From Zea mays (lineage: Eukaryota; Streptophyta; Magnoliopsida; Poales; Poaceae), in NCBI RefSeq assembly GCF_902167145.1, contig NC_050098.1, positions 128,042,207-128,106,206 of the forward strand: a stretch of DNA of 64,000 bases. The letters are read 5' to 3'. Positions 12,031-23,280 of this stretch are shown piece after piece. The notes beneath the pieces are model-generated. The model had not been told where the DNA came from, did not search any database, and worked only from the letters and a program-made list of their open reading frames with translations. Position 1 is the stretch's first letter; each line of letters opens with the position of its first letter. The position numbers and the translations under genes were made by a program.

Positions 12031-12705
12031 TGTTAGTATTTTTTGGGCCGACACATATAAGTATTTAATAAATCCGAAAACCCATATTGAATAAATCACC
12101 AGGGGCACCAAGGAACAGGGTACCTAGGGCACCGAGGGTATTGAGGCACTGGGTATCGAGGCAGTAGGAGCACTGGGGCACCGGACCCTAGATAGTTCAT
12201 GTCGAGGCACCGAGGGGCTAGGGAGCCGTGACACTAGGAGTAGAGGCTCGGTGAGCCTTGAGTGAGATGATCAGAGCTCAGAAAAGTCGGACAATCGAAG
12301 CATGCAGGGAGTTAAACAGTCATGGAGTTAGTGCATACATGAGTTTTAGATCGTAACTCTAGGAGGTACATGTTTGATGATGGGAAGTTTTCTGGCTTTT
12401 GGTCTCCCACGTCTACTTAAGTTCCTTTTTTTCTAATCATCCTTGTTCGCTCAGTTATCTAAGCTTGATTGTATATAGACTTTATCATGCATTTGTTTTA
12501 AGGGAGAGAATCTTTCGACTACTATTCAGCTGTAGCCAAGCATTCCTATTTTAGCTATTGACACAATATATGCTATTGGGTATATATCTCTTCTTTTATT
12601 ATTATATTCATTTTATCTTGGTAAATGCACAAGCACGTCTCTTCTTGTTATCACTAATTACTTAATACCATTTTATTGGTTAAAATACAACCAAAACTGT
12701 CTAAC
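12031..12705 (+). mobile_element. Probable 3' LTR of the decayed copia element
   Basis: It starts TGTTAGTATTTTTTGGGCC right after the weak polypurine tract and appears to end near CTGTCTAAC (about 12,705), close to the TAACA expected as the inverse of TGTTA. A promoter-like TATATAGAC lies near 12,474. No second LTR is present, so the right boundary is inferred. Confidence 0.5.
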
Positions 12706-13435
12706 TTTGCGACGATGGGCATGAGGCGACCTCAGCTCCTTCGCCAGTGTGGTGGCGCGGGCGAGGGTGGAGAAGGGTGGCACAGTGGAGAGGGCTACCA
12801 TGGACAAAGACGACGATGCAAACACATGGGCTGAGAAGCGTGCAGGCGATTAGATCGGCTTTGGCGAGATGCCGGGGAGCTGAGTGAATCAGTAGAGATC
12901 AGGTTTTTTTTCACTTTTCACCGGCCATGCAAAAGGAACAGAGTGAGAGGAGCGTTTGCTAGAGGAAGCGGCGTGGATCCAAGGCGGTCCTCGGAGAAGA
13001 CGAGCGGAACAGGAGAAGGGGCCTTCACTATCGCTGAACCACTCTCAACCTTGTAATATAAGGAGGTTATCGGACATGCATGTGCATTTTGCGACCTCAA
13101 ACTAGATGTAGCCCATTCTAGAAGAGCATGAATGCGGACGTAAAAAATATGAGTTCTCCATTATACCTTAAATTAGGTATGTGACCGTACGTTGCCACGA
13201 GACGGAAGAGCGTAAGAAGGATAACCTAGGCTATAAATATAATTATTGTTTATTTTTAACACTAAAGTACATGTGTTTTGGTGGTTAGTCCCAAATTTCT
13301 AGAGCAGATGAGTGTGCGTTCGAATGCTCGCTTTGCATTATTTTTTGCGGGTGCTTAACGTGGAGAGGGTGAAGCCGTGGTAGCACAGGTGCCCACATAT
13401 TAGGTTCTTAATAGATAAAAATAGACTAGACTAGA
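12706..13435. other. Intergenic sequence, partly GC-rich, no supported gene
   Basis: Positions 12,710-13,050 are GC-rich and could be a worn gene edge. The longest ORF (60 codons, minus strand, 12,918-13,100) has no recognisable domain. Positions 13,268-13,352 hold a tRNA-like Pol III signal, described separately. TAGAC is tandemly repeated at 13,423-13,439. Confidence 0.4.
13268..13352 (+). mobile_element. Putative SINE head with Pol III A and B boxes
   Basis: A GTGGTTAGTCCC-like A box (near 13,281) is followed about 30 bases later by GTGCGTTCGAATGCTC (near 13,314), a good B-box match (GGTTCGANNCC type). A T-run follows (ATTATTTTTT). This layout is that of a tRNA-derived SINE. It cannot fold as a normal tRNA. 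The 3' limit and any target duplication are not visible. Confidence 0.45.
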
Positions 13436-13791
13436 CTAGATGAGTGCCCCTACGTTATATACAATACCACGATAACTTATATACAAATGTGTGTTATATT
13501 GTTATAAAAAATGTTTCATAATTCATTTGTGATCCTAGCCATACATAAATTTTGTTATTTTAATCTATCTGTTTTATGACTATATTGCAACCATCAGTAC
13601 CATGCAGACTTCTATATATGTCACGATCTGCATGGGCTCGTTCATTGGAGAGCACATCCCACACCTGCAGGAAGAAGTTCCCTCGTACATCGTCAGTCAT
13701 CAGGCACACACCACTGCATGTACTTGCTTAAACAAAAAAACAAGTGTGTGTGTTTGCGAAGAAAATTAAAGGCAGGCAAGCACAAAAGCTA

Positions 13792-14425
13792 CCCCGACGG
13801 TGGCAAGGATGACGAACTGGTTATTGTTGTCGGTCCTCCTCTACGTCACCTCCGGCGCCAAGATGACGTCACAGTCCTTGATACAGTAGTCGTCGAACGC
13901 GCGCGACATGGCTAGCCCAAAGACTCTTGGCTGGACTGCCAGACAAAGTGTACCGCGGGCTCATCAGCGAAGTAGTACATCTAGTCGTTGCACCACTGAA
14001 TGCGCTCCTCCTCTATATACATCATGTTCCAGGACACTCACACAACGTTAGCAACGACCGACGTCCCAACACATAAGAATTCATGGCCGGTCAGTAGCGA
14101 CTTATGTAGCAGGTTGAGCTTCAGGTGGACGATGAGTTGGACAGTCGTGATGACGCTATCGTCGGATGCGGTGCCCAAAACAACTCGGAAGTCGCTGACG
14201 TTGGCGACGACCATGAGGTCCCCCTGCTTGACGATGGACAGCACAGTGCAGCCGCTCTGCACCATGTCCAAGCGGAGGCTGCACTGGAGCTTGTCGTCAA
14301 TAGTGGTGCATGCGGCCACGTAGGACTGTTTCTAGAGGTTGAGCTGGTAGTCGCCAAACTTCTTCTCGCCGTCGATGAGCGACGTCTACACGAGCGCCTC
14401 CTACTAGTGGTGCTTGTTTGGGGTT
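13792..14425 (-). pseudogene. PP2C-type protein phosphatase fragment (captured exon)
   Basis: The minus-strand translation follows a plant PP2C catalytic core. An IDGEKKFGDYQ segment near 14,370 comes first, then an ACTTIDDKL segment, SGCTVLSIVKQGDLMVVANV at 14,200-14,260 (the conserved SGxTA...VGNVGDSRA region), RVVLGT, an ADEP.VH..W region near 13,960, and FVILAT near 13,810. Intact relatives have a GDSRAV motif. Here it reads SDFRVV, so the aspartate of that motif and neighbouring residues are altered. Stops (for example near 14,025 and 13,917) and at least one frameshift near 13,910 break it. Its downstream end falls at a GTAGCT splice-donor-like site (near 13,792), suggesting a genomic exon with intron was captured. 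It encodes no functional phosphatase. Confidence 0.75.
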
Positions 14426-15004
14426 TCGAAGTAAGAAACATGGATTCATCCTTGGCGCTGGTTTATAAAAATGACTCACAAGTTAGATCCATGGAAAAAA
14501 AATATTAGAGAGAATAAATATCATGCATGCAAAAAAAGGAATTTAAGTTGAAAACATTATTCAAACAAAAGAAATTGCATTCAAGGCTCTTCTTTAAATA
14601 CTACTCGTGCCATCCAAAAATATAATTCAAGAATCTCAGTGATACTTATCTACTACCATTTCAAGTATTGGAAATATAAAATCACATATGCAGAACCGAA
14701 ACCGAGAGCTATTTACCAAATGGATTGCATCAAGTGCAGAAACATAAGAGCTATGTTATCAGATTTGGGAGCTTGCAAAATGGAACCCTTAAGAGTGCAA
14801 ATAATCAAAAAAATAATGACGGTGGCTGCATCCACAAATTAAAGCCCCACATGCTGACATGTTTTGGTAGTGCAATAAGCATCCAAAACAGAGGAGACAT
14901 ATCACATCACATCATGATTCATGGCAATCTCATCACCAAGGTTGGAAAATCCAATCCCTAATCCCCATGGAAGTTAATTAAAGAAAGAAAGTAATAAAAC
15001 ACAG

Positions 15005-16160
15005 TAGTAGGATGGCTGCTCGCATGAACCTTGGATTGTGCCGACAAATCCGCTACACTTGGTGTCCTGAAAGATGACGATGAGGTTGGTGCCCCTCAGC
15101 ACGACGGGGTCACGGTTAACATCGTTGCAACGCACACGCAAATCGACATGATGAGCGAGCGCCCGTTAGATATTTGGTGCTGCTTGGCCTATACAAGCAG
15201 GGCCTTGGCGCCATGGCCAGCAAGGGCTAGCCACGAGCACGCTTAGGCATCACCTCATGCCCGTCGGGAAGCTTGGCATGCTACACCAACACGAAGCTGC
15301 TGCTCTCGATCTTATCCTCATCCAAGAAGCCATCGATGACGCGTGACAGGCCCCGAATCGTGAACTCCTCGCATTCGAGCGACGGGACCAGCGACGCCGG
15401 CAAGGCCATGGCCTCCACATCACGGCACATCTGCCGCGACAACTCCCCGAGACACAGCGTCGGTGTCGTCTTGTTGTGTCAGAGGTAGAGCACCACTGCA
15501 GTCGCCCACGCCGACCGTGACGGCCAGGATCTTGACCTTTTTCTTCTCATTTTCCTTGTCTCCAGCTGTCAATCGCTCCCTGTTGTTGGCGACGAGGATC
15601 CTGGAAGCATCTGGCGGCATCACGCAGGCGACCGTGAGCTCCTCGCCTCTGGTGCCATAGAGCGTGCTAGAGCCGAAGCTAATGTCACAGGGCCATAAGG
15701 ACCGCGAGCTCCTTGCCTTCGGTGCCATAGAGCACGCCGGATCTGAAGATGATGTCACAGGGCCACAGGGACCACTCCTCTTACGTGCAAGCACCGTACA
15801 TGATGCTTGCGGTGGCCGCATAGAAGGAGATGATTTCGCAGAGCCACCGGAGAAGGGACGATTCTCCCCCAGTTGTTGCTTTGCGGTGGACGGTGAGGTC
15901 ATCTGGCTCCTGCTCGCTTCGCTCGGCTGCTGCCCGCTCAACTGCTCCTTCTCGGCTGAGGCTCGACCGAGATAGTCCGTATGCGAAGTCATCGATGTCA
16001 CGCCGATGAAGGAAGGGAGGAGGGGAGGTTGTGGACTACGAGGTCTTCCGGCTCTCGATGAAGGAAGGAGGAAGGGGGAAGGGAGTTTGCGAATGGCTCT
16101 GGCGTCGGAAAAGTGCGGGTGAGGAACCGAGACGCGCATCGATTTATCTTCAAGTTGCAC
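15005..16160 (-). pseudogene. Unidentified captured gene fragment(s), minus strand
   Basis: A 246-codon minus-strand ORF (15,420-16,160) continues, after a frame change, into GC-rich text that still reads like protein: CEEFTIRGLSRVIDGFLDED near 15,340-15,400 and a VLRGTNLIVIFQDTKCSGF segment near 15,050-15,105. In-frame stops interrupt it near 15,275 and 15,220. Coding-like GC content and the continuity of sense across breaks suggest one or two former exons. I do not recognise the family. The ORF contains a near-duplicate block (15,640-15,770, repeated phrase around CTCCTCGCCTCTGGTGCCATAGAG), so part of it arose by local duplication. Confidence 0.4.
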
Positions 16161-16383
16161 GCTAAACCAAGAGAAGTGGAGGTCGTGGTCGTGGGGATGG
16201 AGCTTGCAGAGTGGAGTTGAGTGGTTGCGGGAAGGGGATCTGTGGAGTTGAAGGTTGCCGCCGTGGAGAGGAAGGCTTGTGGTTTCCTATGAAAGACACC
16301 GCTCTGCGCATTGTGCAAGAGTAGCAGGTGGGATTGGGGAGAGATGTAGTAGATGTTTTTCCTGACATAGATGTAGACATAAA

Positions 16384-16470
16384 GACACATGTGGTATAGT
16401 GGTAGCTACTGCTCACATTGGCTTGAGGGGTCGCGAGTTCGAATCCCCTTGTGATCATGTGTTTTTTAGT
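16384..16470 (+). mobile_element. tRNA-derived SINE-like sequence
   Basis: TGGTATAGTGGTAGC (16,392-16,406) is a very good Pol III A box, and GCGAGTTCGAATCCCC (16,432-16,447) a very good B box, 30-odd bases apart. A T-rich tail (GTGTTTTTTAG) follows. Acceptor-stem pairing is poor, so I call a SINE head rather than a working tRNA gene. It lies inside the Helitron, in the opposite orientation. Confidence 0.55.
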
Positions 16471-16744
16471 TTAGCTAGGCGTGGGCTATGTGGGGAATGT
16501 GAATGGGTGTGGGGGAGGGGAGAATAGGAAAGGCAGCTAGGTGTGGGTTGTGCGATGAAATGGGTAGAATGGGAAAGGCAGAACAGCAGAACAGGGAATG
16601 ACTGGCTACCCTTGCTGCCTTAATAAGCAGTAGAGATTTATAGATTCTCTTCTCCGTGGATCTATATATACAAGCTTTACCGGAAGCGACGTCTTGCGCT
16701 CTCACAATCCTTAAATCCTTTCGTGGGCTACGTAGGCCATTATC

Positions 16745-17202
16745 TCTTGAGAAGATCCCTTCAATGTCATCCAAAGCTATATTAATCCTTCCAATACCAT
16801 CAAAAAATATGTGTTCCCTCCAATGCCACCACTTTTAGTTTTTAGTTCCTTGTATGCCTTTACCGTCCAAAAACCAGTTATAGAGCTATTAGTTGGTGTT
16901 GGAAAAGACTGGTCTACCACTATCCTATACATGAACCACTTCCACACCCTTTCAGCTACTTAGCTTTAAGAACTCGAGAACACCAATATAAGCATGTAAC
17001 AATAATATAGCAAACAAAATTTTATAAAAATATATAAAATGTTGTTGTCACATTACTGTTACATATTTATATTGTTGTCCTGTAATTCATAAAGCTACGT
17101 TGTTGAAAGGACATGGAAGGGGTTCATGTACATGATATATGTGTATATCAGCCTTTTCCAACACCAACTAACAGCTCTCTAATTGGTTTTTGGACGGCAA
17201 TG
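16745..17202. mobile_element. Palindromic MITE, left arm, loop and start of right arm
   Basis: The left arm (about 16,760-16,910) is the imperfect reverse complement of 17,148-17,202 joined to 22,090-22,185. Inner arms 16,862-16,910 and 17,148-17,200 share TTAGTTGGTGTTGG / CCAACACCAACTAA and CCGTCCAAAAACC / GGTTTTTGGACGG. The outer arms pair around AGGGAACACRTATTTTT and TCAATG.CATC.AAAG. The element would be about 540 bp long with an AT-rich loop. It is split by the solo LTR at 17,203-22,089. The superfamily is not determined because the target duplication is unclear. Confidence 0.65.
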
Positions 17203-20200
17203 TGTAACACCCTGAATTTGGGGTATAAAATTTCTTCTCTAAATGCCTACCAAATTCAGGTATTACCTCTTGTCTCTCTCTCTAGACTTCCTCTCTCTTC
17301 CTTTTGATTAGAGTTAAGTTAATTAGGTGAGGGATTAATTATTTATTTTATCAAAACCTATGTGAGTCATGAAATGATGCATCATGCTGAGCCTAAATTA
17401 TCCTTTTGTTTGATGCACATATTTGAAATTATTTGAATTTGGTTTGAAATTTATTTCAAATCCATAGAGAAAAATAAAAAGAAAAGGCATTAGAAATTCC
17501 AGGGAAAAAGAAAAACCGAATTCAGCCCATCAGGCCCAATCCAGCCCAGCCAGGCCGCGCGCGCGCCCGTCGCCTGACAGGTGGACCCCACCTATCAGCG
17601 ATGACCACGCACGCGCTCTCTCTCCCTCCTGCTGCCCGGTGGGACCGGCCTATCGGTGCTGATCCTTTCGTGCACGTGCCCGTTCTCTCTCGCTGCTCGG
17701 TGGGCCCGCTCTGTCAGCGCTGACCGCCTATTCGCACGCTCGCCCTCGCTGGCCTGCGAACCCCACCTGTCAGCCACCTCCCCTTCCCTAACCTTCTGCT
17801 TGCGCTCTCCGCCGTGGACGCGCCCATGACGCATGTTTCCCGACCACTCCCCCACGCGCTCGAGCCCTTTTTCTGAAGCCTGCACCCACTCACTCGCTCC
17901 CCTTGCTCAGTTGCACCCTCGGCCAAACACCCTCGCTCTCTCTCGCACTTCGCGCGCACCCGTGGAGCTCCGCCGTGGTCCACCGTCGAGCTTCTGCCAT
18001 GTCCGTTACCTTGGTGAGCTTCGCGTCCTCGCCAGGAACGCGAGACACCCTCTGGTTTGCCCCCAGTCCCTATGTTTCACGTGGTTCGCGATCACCAACC
18101 TTTTCACCGTGCAGCCGAAGCTCCACCACCGTCAACCCAAGGCCTCCCTGCGTCTTCGACGTTGCTCAAGCGCTCCAGAGTCCCCTCTCGAGGTGAGCAA
18201 CTCCCCCACGCCCTTAATTTCCCGTGTACTGCCCTATTGTCCGCGCAATCGCTCGTCAGAGTGAACTGCGCCGCTGTTGGGCTGCTCCGCCGCGAACCGT
18301 GCCCTTTGGTGCCTCTGTGTCGGTGGCGTGCCCACGACTGAGTCCACAGTGTCACCCCGAACTTGCCTGAGCCCTATCCGAGTGCCCTAGACCCTCGTCG
18401 TGGTCGTGCCCTCGCCTTCGGCGAAACCTCACCATGGAGTCGGGCGGCGCCGCCGTGAGCAGGCCAGCAACCTAGCCCGAGCCTGCTCATGGCGGCGCCG
18501 CCCAATCTAGGATCTGACGGCCTGGCTTCTATTAAACCTAACCCGATCTCAACCGTCTCATTCAGATTTGGCCGCTCGGATCTGCGCCCTCGCTCGTGCT
18601 CTGCAGGTAGGCCTGGCCAGTCAGTCCGTCTCACCCTCAGGTCACTGACACCCCTATCCCACCTGTTAGCCGCGCTCGCCCGTCTGCGCGCGCGTGCTTG
18701 CGCTCGGATCTAATCACGGTCGTTTGTTCGCAATCGTGCGATCGAGATCAACCGATACCCCTTCATGCGGTAGTTTTGTTAAATAGCCCATCGGGTTTCT
18801 GAGATTCAACCCAGAGACCCTGGTTTTCCCGCGCAGGCCCCTGTATTCTTGCAGAAAGATCCCTAGCCTTTCGTTTAATCGCAGAATTATACCTAATTTT
18901 GTATTTTGAATTCTAAAACTTGTTTATTTCAAATCTTTTGCATATGAACTCCAAATTGAGTCATTCAAATTGCAAAATGTTCATAAGATTATTATCTATC
19001 TGTTCAAATTATAATCATTCACTATCTGCACATATTAATTTTATGCCTAGACTATAAATTATTATTAGTGATAGTTTGTTTATTAAAAGGAAAACCCTAA
19101 TGGTAATTACATGTTTAACTTTGTGAGATTAATAATATGTAATGTATGAATCTATCCCTGGTATAATTTTTTTGTCTCATTAAGATAAATGGAATTAAGC
19201 TATGTAATCTATTAACATAGACAATACTTAGAGAATCATGAACCTCTAGGTGTATTAGTCCACCCTAGCTAGAACCTAAGTCTACCTCTTATGTTTATAC
19301 TGTTCTTTCGAGCTTGTGTTCACTTGTTTGTACATGCTTGGTGTATTTTTCATTTGTCTTTATCCAAATCTATTGAATGCATGACTGCTTTGTTTAGACA
19401 ACGGGCAGCCCGTATGAAAGTCGCCTAGAGGGGGTGTGAATAGGCAAAACATGAAATTTACAAACTTTAAACAGGCTCTATGCTCGGGGTTAGTGTTAGA
19501 AATAATTCGTAGTGCGGAAGATTGTTTTCCTTGCTAAGAGTTGCTCCAATAATGCGGATAACTTTGGGAGCCAACTCAAATTAATATGAGCAAGGGAACT
19601 TTTAGAGAGAGGAAAGAAAGGCAAACAAATCAAGTGACGATCAACACAAATGAACACAATGATTTGTTTTACCGAGGTTCGGTTCTAAAGAACCTAGTCC
19701 ACGTTGAGGAGGCCACAAAGGTCGGGTCTATTCCAACCCTTTCCCTCTCTCAATCGGTCACATAGACCGGTCGAGACTTCTCCTTAATCACTTGGGTCAC
19801 TAAGACCTCGCAAGGATCACCACACACATAGGTGTCTCTTGCTAGCTTTACAAAGCACTTAGAAGAATAAGAATGAGAAGGATAAAGCAATCCAAGTAAC
19901 AAGAGCAACAAAAGAAACACAAATGATCCTCTCTCTCTCAAGTCTCTAAGCAATTGAGTTGATTTTGGAGCTTGGAGTGGATTGAATGCTTTGATTGTGT
20001 CTTTAGAGTGTTTGGCTTTGCTCTTGTATTGAATGATAAGTGTAGGAGGCTTGGATGGCTTGAATAGAGGTGGTTGGGGTATTTATAGCCCCAACCACTA
20101 TTCCAGTCGTTGCTGTTGATGGGCACATCGGACAGTCCGATGGTGCACCGGACATGACACTGTTCACTGTCCGGTGCCTGCCACGTCAGCAGACCATTGG

Positions 20201-22089
20201 GGTTTGGAGCGATTGACCGTTGAAGTATTTTGTCTTCTTGCTACACCGGACAGTTCGGTGGCACACAGGACAGTCCGGTGTGTTCTGACCTCGCAGTTCT
20301 GCCTTCTGATTTGCGCACTATTCACTTTTACTGTACACCGCAGTCGACCGTTGAGCGCAGTTGACCATTGCTCCGTTGGCTCACCGGACATGTCCGGTGC
20401 ACACCGGACAGTCCTGTGAATTATAGCGGAGCGTCTCTCGGAAAAACCCGAGAGTGGCTAGTTCGTGGGGTGCTCGGCCTGGGCACTGGACATTGTCAGG
20501 TGTGCCACTGGCAGCACTTTTACTAGTCATTGCTCCAAACTTTGTTGAGTTCCATACTTTATTTCTTTGTTGCTTTATGTTGAACTTTATGCACCTGAGA
20601 TAAATGACAACTAGGCAAACTAATTAGTCCACGTGGTTTGTGATGGACGCCAAACACCAAAATCGATTATAGGAAATGATTAAGCCCATTTCCCTTTCAC
20701 CATGGTTCCTGAGTGTGTTGCCGAACATCTTCCTGAGCAACAACCTGGTGAAGGCAAGTGTCCTCTGACCCATTACGTCATACTTACTTTATAATTCACT
20801 GTCCGCAGTACTTTATTGAAACCTAAGGATTGACTAGTCTGCATTTACCCTGTCCTTGTTACCTTTTTGGGTTATTATGGTTAGGTTTATGCTATTGCTT
20901 TAGTTTAATCAACGAACATGATGTGAATATTTATGATACGATGATGTTATCTCGATGATGATCTTGTGATACTTTAGGGGACTCAAACTGTTTCCTGAGT
21001 ACCTCTCCGTAAGGACCTGTTCGTTGAGTGATCACCCAGGATAGCAGTGCAACCATGAGGGTGGAATGTGACGCCCTTAGCTGAATAATTAGATGAACCT
21101 GGGGGTGTAGTTGGCTTTGCTAGAGGGCCATCAATGGGGGTCGAGGCATAGTGCTCGCTCTGCTAAGGGTGGGTGGCGAGGTTCATTCGATTTGGTTTTG
21201 TTAGTCACCCACCTTAGGGAGGGGTACTGTGTTTGTACGACTGGCGAAACCTAACAAGCAGCTATGCACCAGGGGAGTCTTTGTAAAGGCTACGTAGTGA
21301 GACCCTGGCAGGTCACCTTGGAAGTGATCAATGGGGAGTCATGATCTCCCGACGGAAACGGGAATCACGACTCGTGGGTAAAGTGTGCAACCTCTACAGA
21401 GTGCTAGAAACTGATATATCAAACATGCTCACAATTAAGAGTAGTCTTGGGATCCTCTTTGATTAGAAGAACTTTGGATACTTTTATGATGATGGTTAAT
21501 GATGATGAATATAACTCTGGTCTCTGGTATTTCCTCTTAGAGGGAGTACATTTGGGTAATAACTGGGTTTATTACTAAAATTTGGCTCTACTACTAGTAA
21601 TAAATATCGGACCAACTAAAAGCAAATGCTTTAACCTTAACTCCACATACAGCTAGTCCACTTTAGCCAAACGGGACATTTGCTAAGTACGTTGATGTGT
21701 ACTCACTCTTGCTTTAAAAACCATCCTCGCCCTATGTTGTCCCCACTGTATTCAGTGCTCAGGAGGAGATGCAGACAACATGGAGGACTTTGAGAAGTTC
21801 CAAGACTACGACGAGTTCTAGTTGTGTTAGTGGCAAACCCCCAGTCAGCTGCATGTGAAGGCTATATCTGCTACGTTCGTTTTTCCGCACTTTGATAATA
21901 TTAATGACTATGTTATATTAATGACTCTATGGATGTCTTGGACATCTTGATGTAATAAAGTACTCTTTCCACTGTTATTTTGAACAATGTGTGATGATGT
22001 CTAATTATGTAATCGATGTGTACATGAGTTTCTGATCCTGGCACGTACATGGTTCGTATTCGGTTTGCCTTCTAAAACCGGGTGTGACA
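17203..22089 (+). mobile_element. Type-A solo LTR (about 3.6 kb) interrupted by a copia LTR
   Basis: It opens TGTAACACCCTGAATTTGGG (17,203) and closes CCGGGTGTGACA (22,089). Flanking pentamers are caatg (17,198-17,202) and caata (22,090-22,094), a target duplication with one change. No internal retroelement sequence is present, so it is a solo LTR. It contains a GC-rich segment (17,520-18,720) that yields ORFs of up to 143 codons without family resemblance. The family looks like the long-LTR gypsy elements of maize (Tekay/Prem1 type; name from memory). A solo copia LTR is inserted at 19,415-20,699. Confidence 0.8.
19415..20699 (-). mobile_element. Solo LTR of a SIRE/Maximus-type copia element, minus strand
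   Basis: The 1,285-bp plus-strand text opens TGAAAGTCGCCTAGAGGGGG and closes CCCATTTCCCTTTCA, the complement of a TGAAAGGGAAA... LTR. It shares the TTTACCGAGGTTCGGTTCTA block with the LTR at 60,080-61,265 and carries CACCGGACAGTCCGGTG-type palindromes at about 20,120-20,412. Flanking pentamers ccgta and ccatg match at three positions only, so the duplication is worn. It lies within the type-A LTR. Confidence 0.75.
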
Positions 22090-22190
22090 CAATAATATCT
22101 AAGGGACTAAAAATTAAAACTGATGGTACAAGAGGGAACACGTATTTTTCAATAGTATTCAAGGGATTGCGCTTTAGATTGCATTGACGG
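22090..22190. mobile_element. Outer right arm of the split palindromic MITE
   Basis: This continues the right arm from 17,202 across the LTR insertion. GGGACTAAAAATTAAAA and AGGGAACACGTATTTTT (22,104-22,150) pair with 16,810-16,855, and CTTTAGATTGCATTGA (near 22,171) pairs with TCAATGTCATCCAAAG (16,762-16,777). Confidence 0.65.
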
Positions 22191-22193
22191 GGC

Positions 22194-22548
22194 GTTTGGA
22201 TCTCTTCATTTTAGAGGAATTGGAATTCACTCAATAAAGTAACTTATTTAGTTTGGAATTTGACATTCCACCACTTTCCAAAGTTCAGATATTAGTCTAT
22301 CTCAAATTCATGGGGTGGGGGATGGGAAATGATTTTATACAGTAGTAGAATTTGTTTCTACTCTGTAACTTACGTGACACTCTTCGTCTCACTCCTTTAT
22401 AGTAAAAATATAGCACATAAATATCACCGACATCTTGCTAATAATAGTATAGAAATATATTTTGTATAAAACTGAATTAGCTTAATTGATATATGCCTAA
22501 ATTACTATTATTAGAATGAAATTCAATTCTAATGATTTAAACGGGGCG
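22194..22548. mobile_element. Putative non-autonomous DNA element
   Basis: It opens GGGGCGTTTGGATCTCTTC and closes in the imperfect complement (GATTTAAACGGGGCG). Inner arms GGAATTGGAATTCACTC (22,215) and GAATGAAATTCAATTCT (22,516) also pair. There is no ORF and the interior is AT-rich. It abuts the palindromic MITE directly. Class uncertain. Confidence 0.4.
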
Positions 22549-23280
22549 TGAAGGTAAGGTCCCTCGTCTCTTCCAATCTTCAATAGCGTAAAGGTAACAC
22601 AAATTCCCTAAACTCCAAATCCGCGGGCCTGGCGGCAACGTAACCCATACTGCACGCCGTGCTGCTGCTCGCTATCCTAGCGAGGAATTGCGGTATGCTG
22701 TCTGCTGCGTGGTTCACGTGCTTGTGCCTCGTAGTTTATCAGGCATCGTGCTGGCAGATTCCAAACCCAAACCATCGAGCCGAGGGAAATCAGTGCGCTG
22801 CGGACCTGCGGTCGCACGTACACGCGTGCGGCGTGCCTCCGACTGCACCACCACTGCCGTCTGTCTCTACTCTCTACTCTCTAGTGTCAGCAACGTGTAC
22901 GATGTGTCGGGGATAAGGACGAGGACTGCTCGGCGTGCGGATGGATATGCCATGGAATCCTCTTTTTTATAAGAACAGGGAACAGTGTCCTACCACCTTA
23001 CCAAAAGCAAGTTCGTCGTCATTCATGGAGCATACTAGTAAAGTGAATAGTGACTTTCACTTTTTTTTGTTGAAATGGAATTGTGACCAAATTATTACCT
23101 TCACCCCCAAAAATAATTTTAAATGGCTATGCTACGTAAATATGTTGTTTATAATAAAATAATGGTATGAGAGAATCTCGAAGAGCCTTTCTAAAATATA
23201 TTCTCTAAATCATCATTTAAAGAGTCATTTCAGTAAAGATTGGTTTCTATATTTTTGTACCCTCCAACAGCTTTTTTAGA
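22549..23280. other. Intergenic stretch with a GC-rich island, no supported gene
   Basis: Positions 22,620-22,920 are GC-rich and contain overlapping plus-strand ORFs (85 and 94 codons, 22,659-22,972) with no recognisable domain. CTCTCTACT repeats sit near 22,865-22,880. The remainder is AT-rich. It could be a small low-copy remnant between mobile elements. Confidence 0.4.

Larger units (their letters stand above)
13436..16636 (-). mobile_element. Non-autonomous Helitron carrying gene fragments
   Basis: On the minus strand the element starts TCTCTACTGC at 16,636 and ends CTAG at 13,436, inserted between A and T as Helitrons do. The last bases, AACGTAGGGGCACTCATCTAG as read on the minus strand (13,436-13,456), agree closely with the maize Helitron 3' consensus as I remember it (GCACGKGYAHT followed by a short spacer and CTAG). 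The expected 3' hairpin is only weak. No Rep/helicase is present, so it would depend on an autonomous partner. Contents, in minus-strand order: a SINE-like insertion, an unidentified GC-rich gene fragment (15,005-16,160) and a PP2C pseudogene (13,792-14,425). Length 3.2 kb. Confidence 0.7.

Noticed and set aside
16384..16458. tRNA gene
   Set aside because: A and B boxes are good but the acceptor and anticodon stems do not pair; better explained as a SINE head.
17833..18713. ORFs of 60-143 codons in both strands
   Set aside because: Within the GC-rich part of a type-A solo LTR; no conservation or domain seen.
22659..22972. Possible small host gene in a GC-rich island
   Set aside because: Two overlapping short ORFs, no domain, no clear promoter or exon structure; kept only as an intergenic note.
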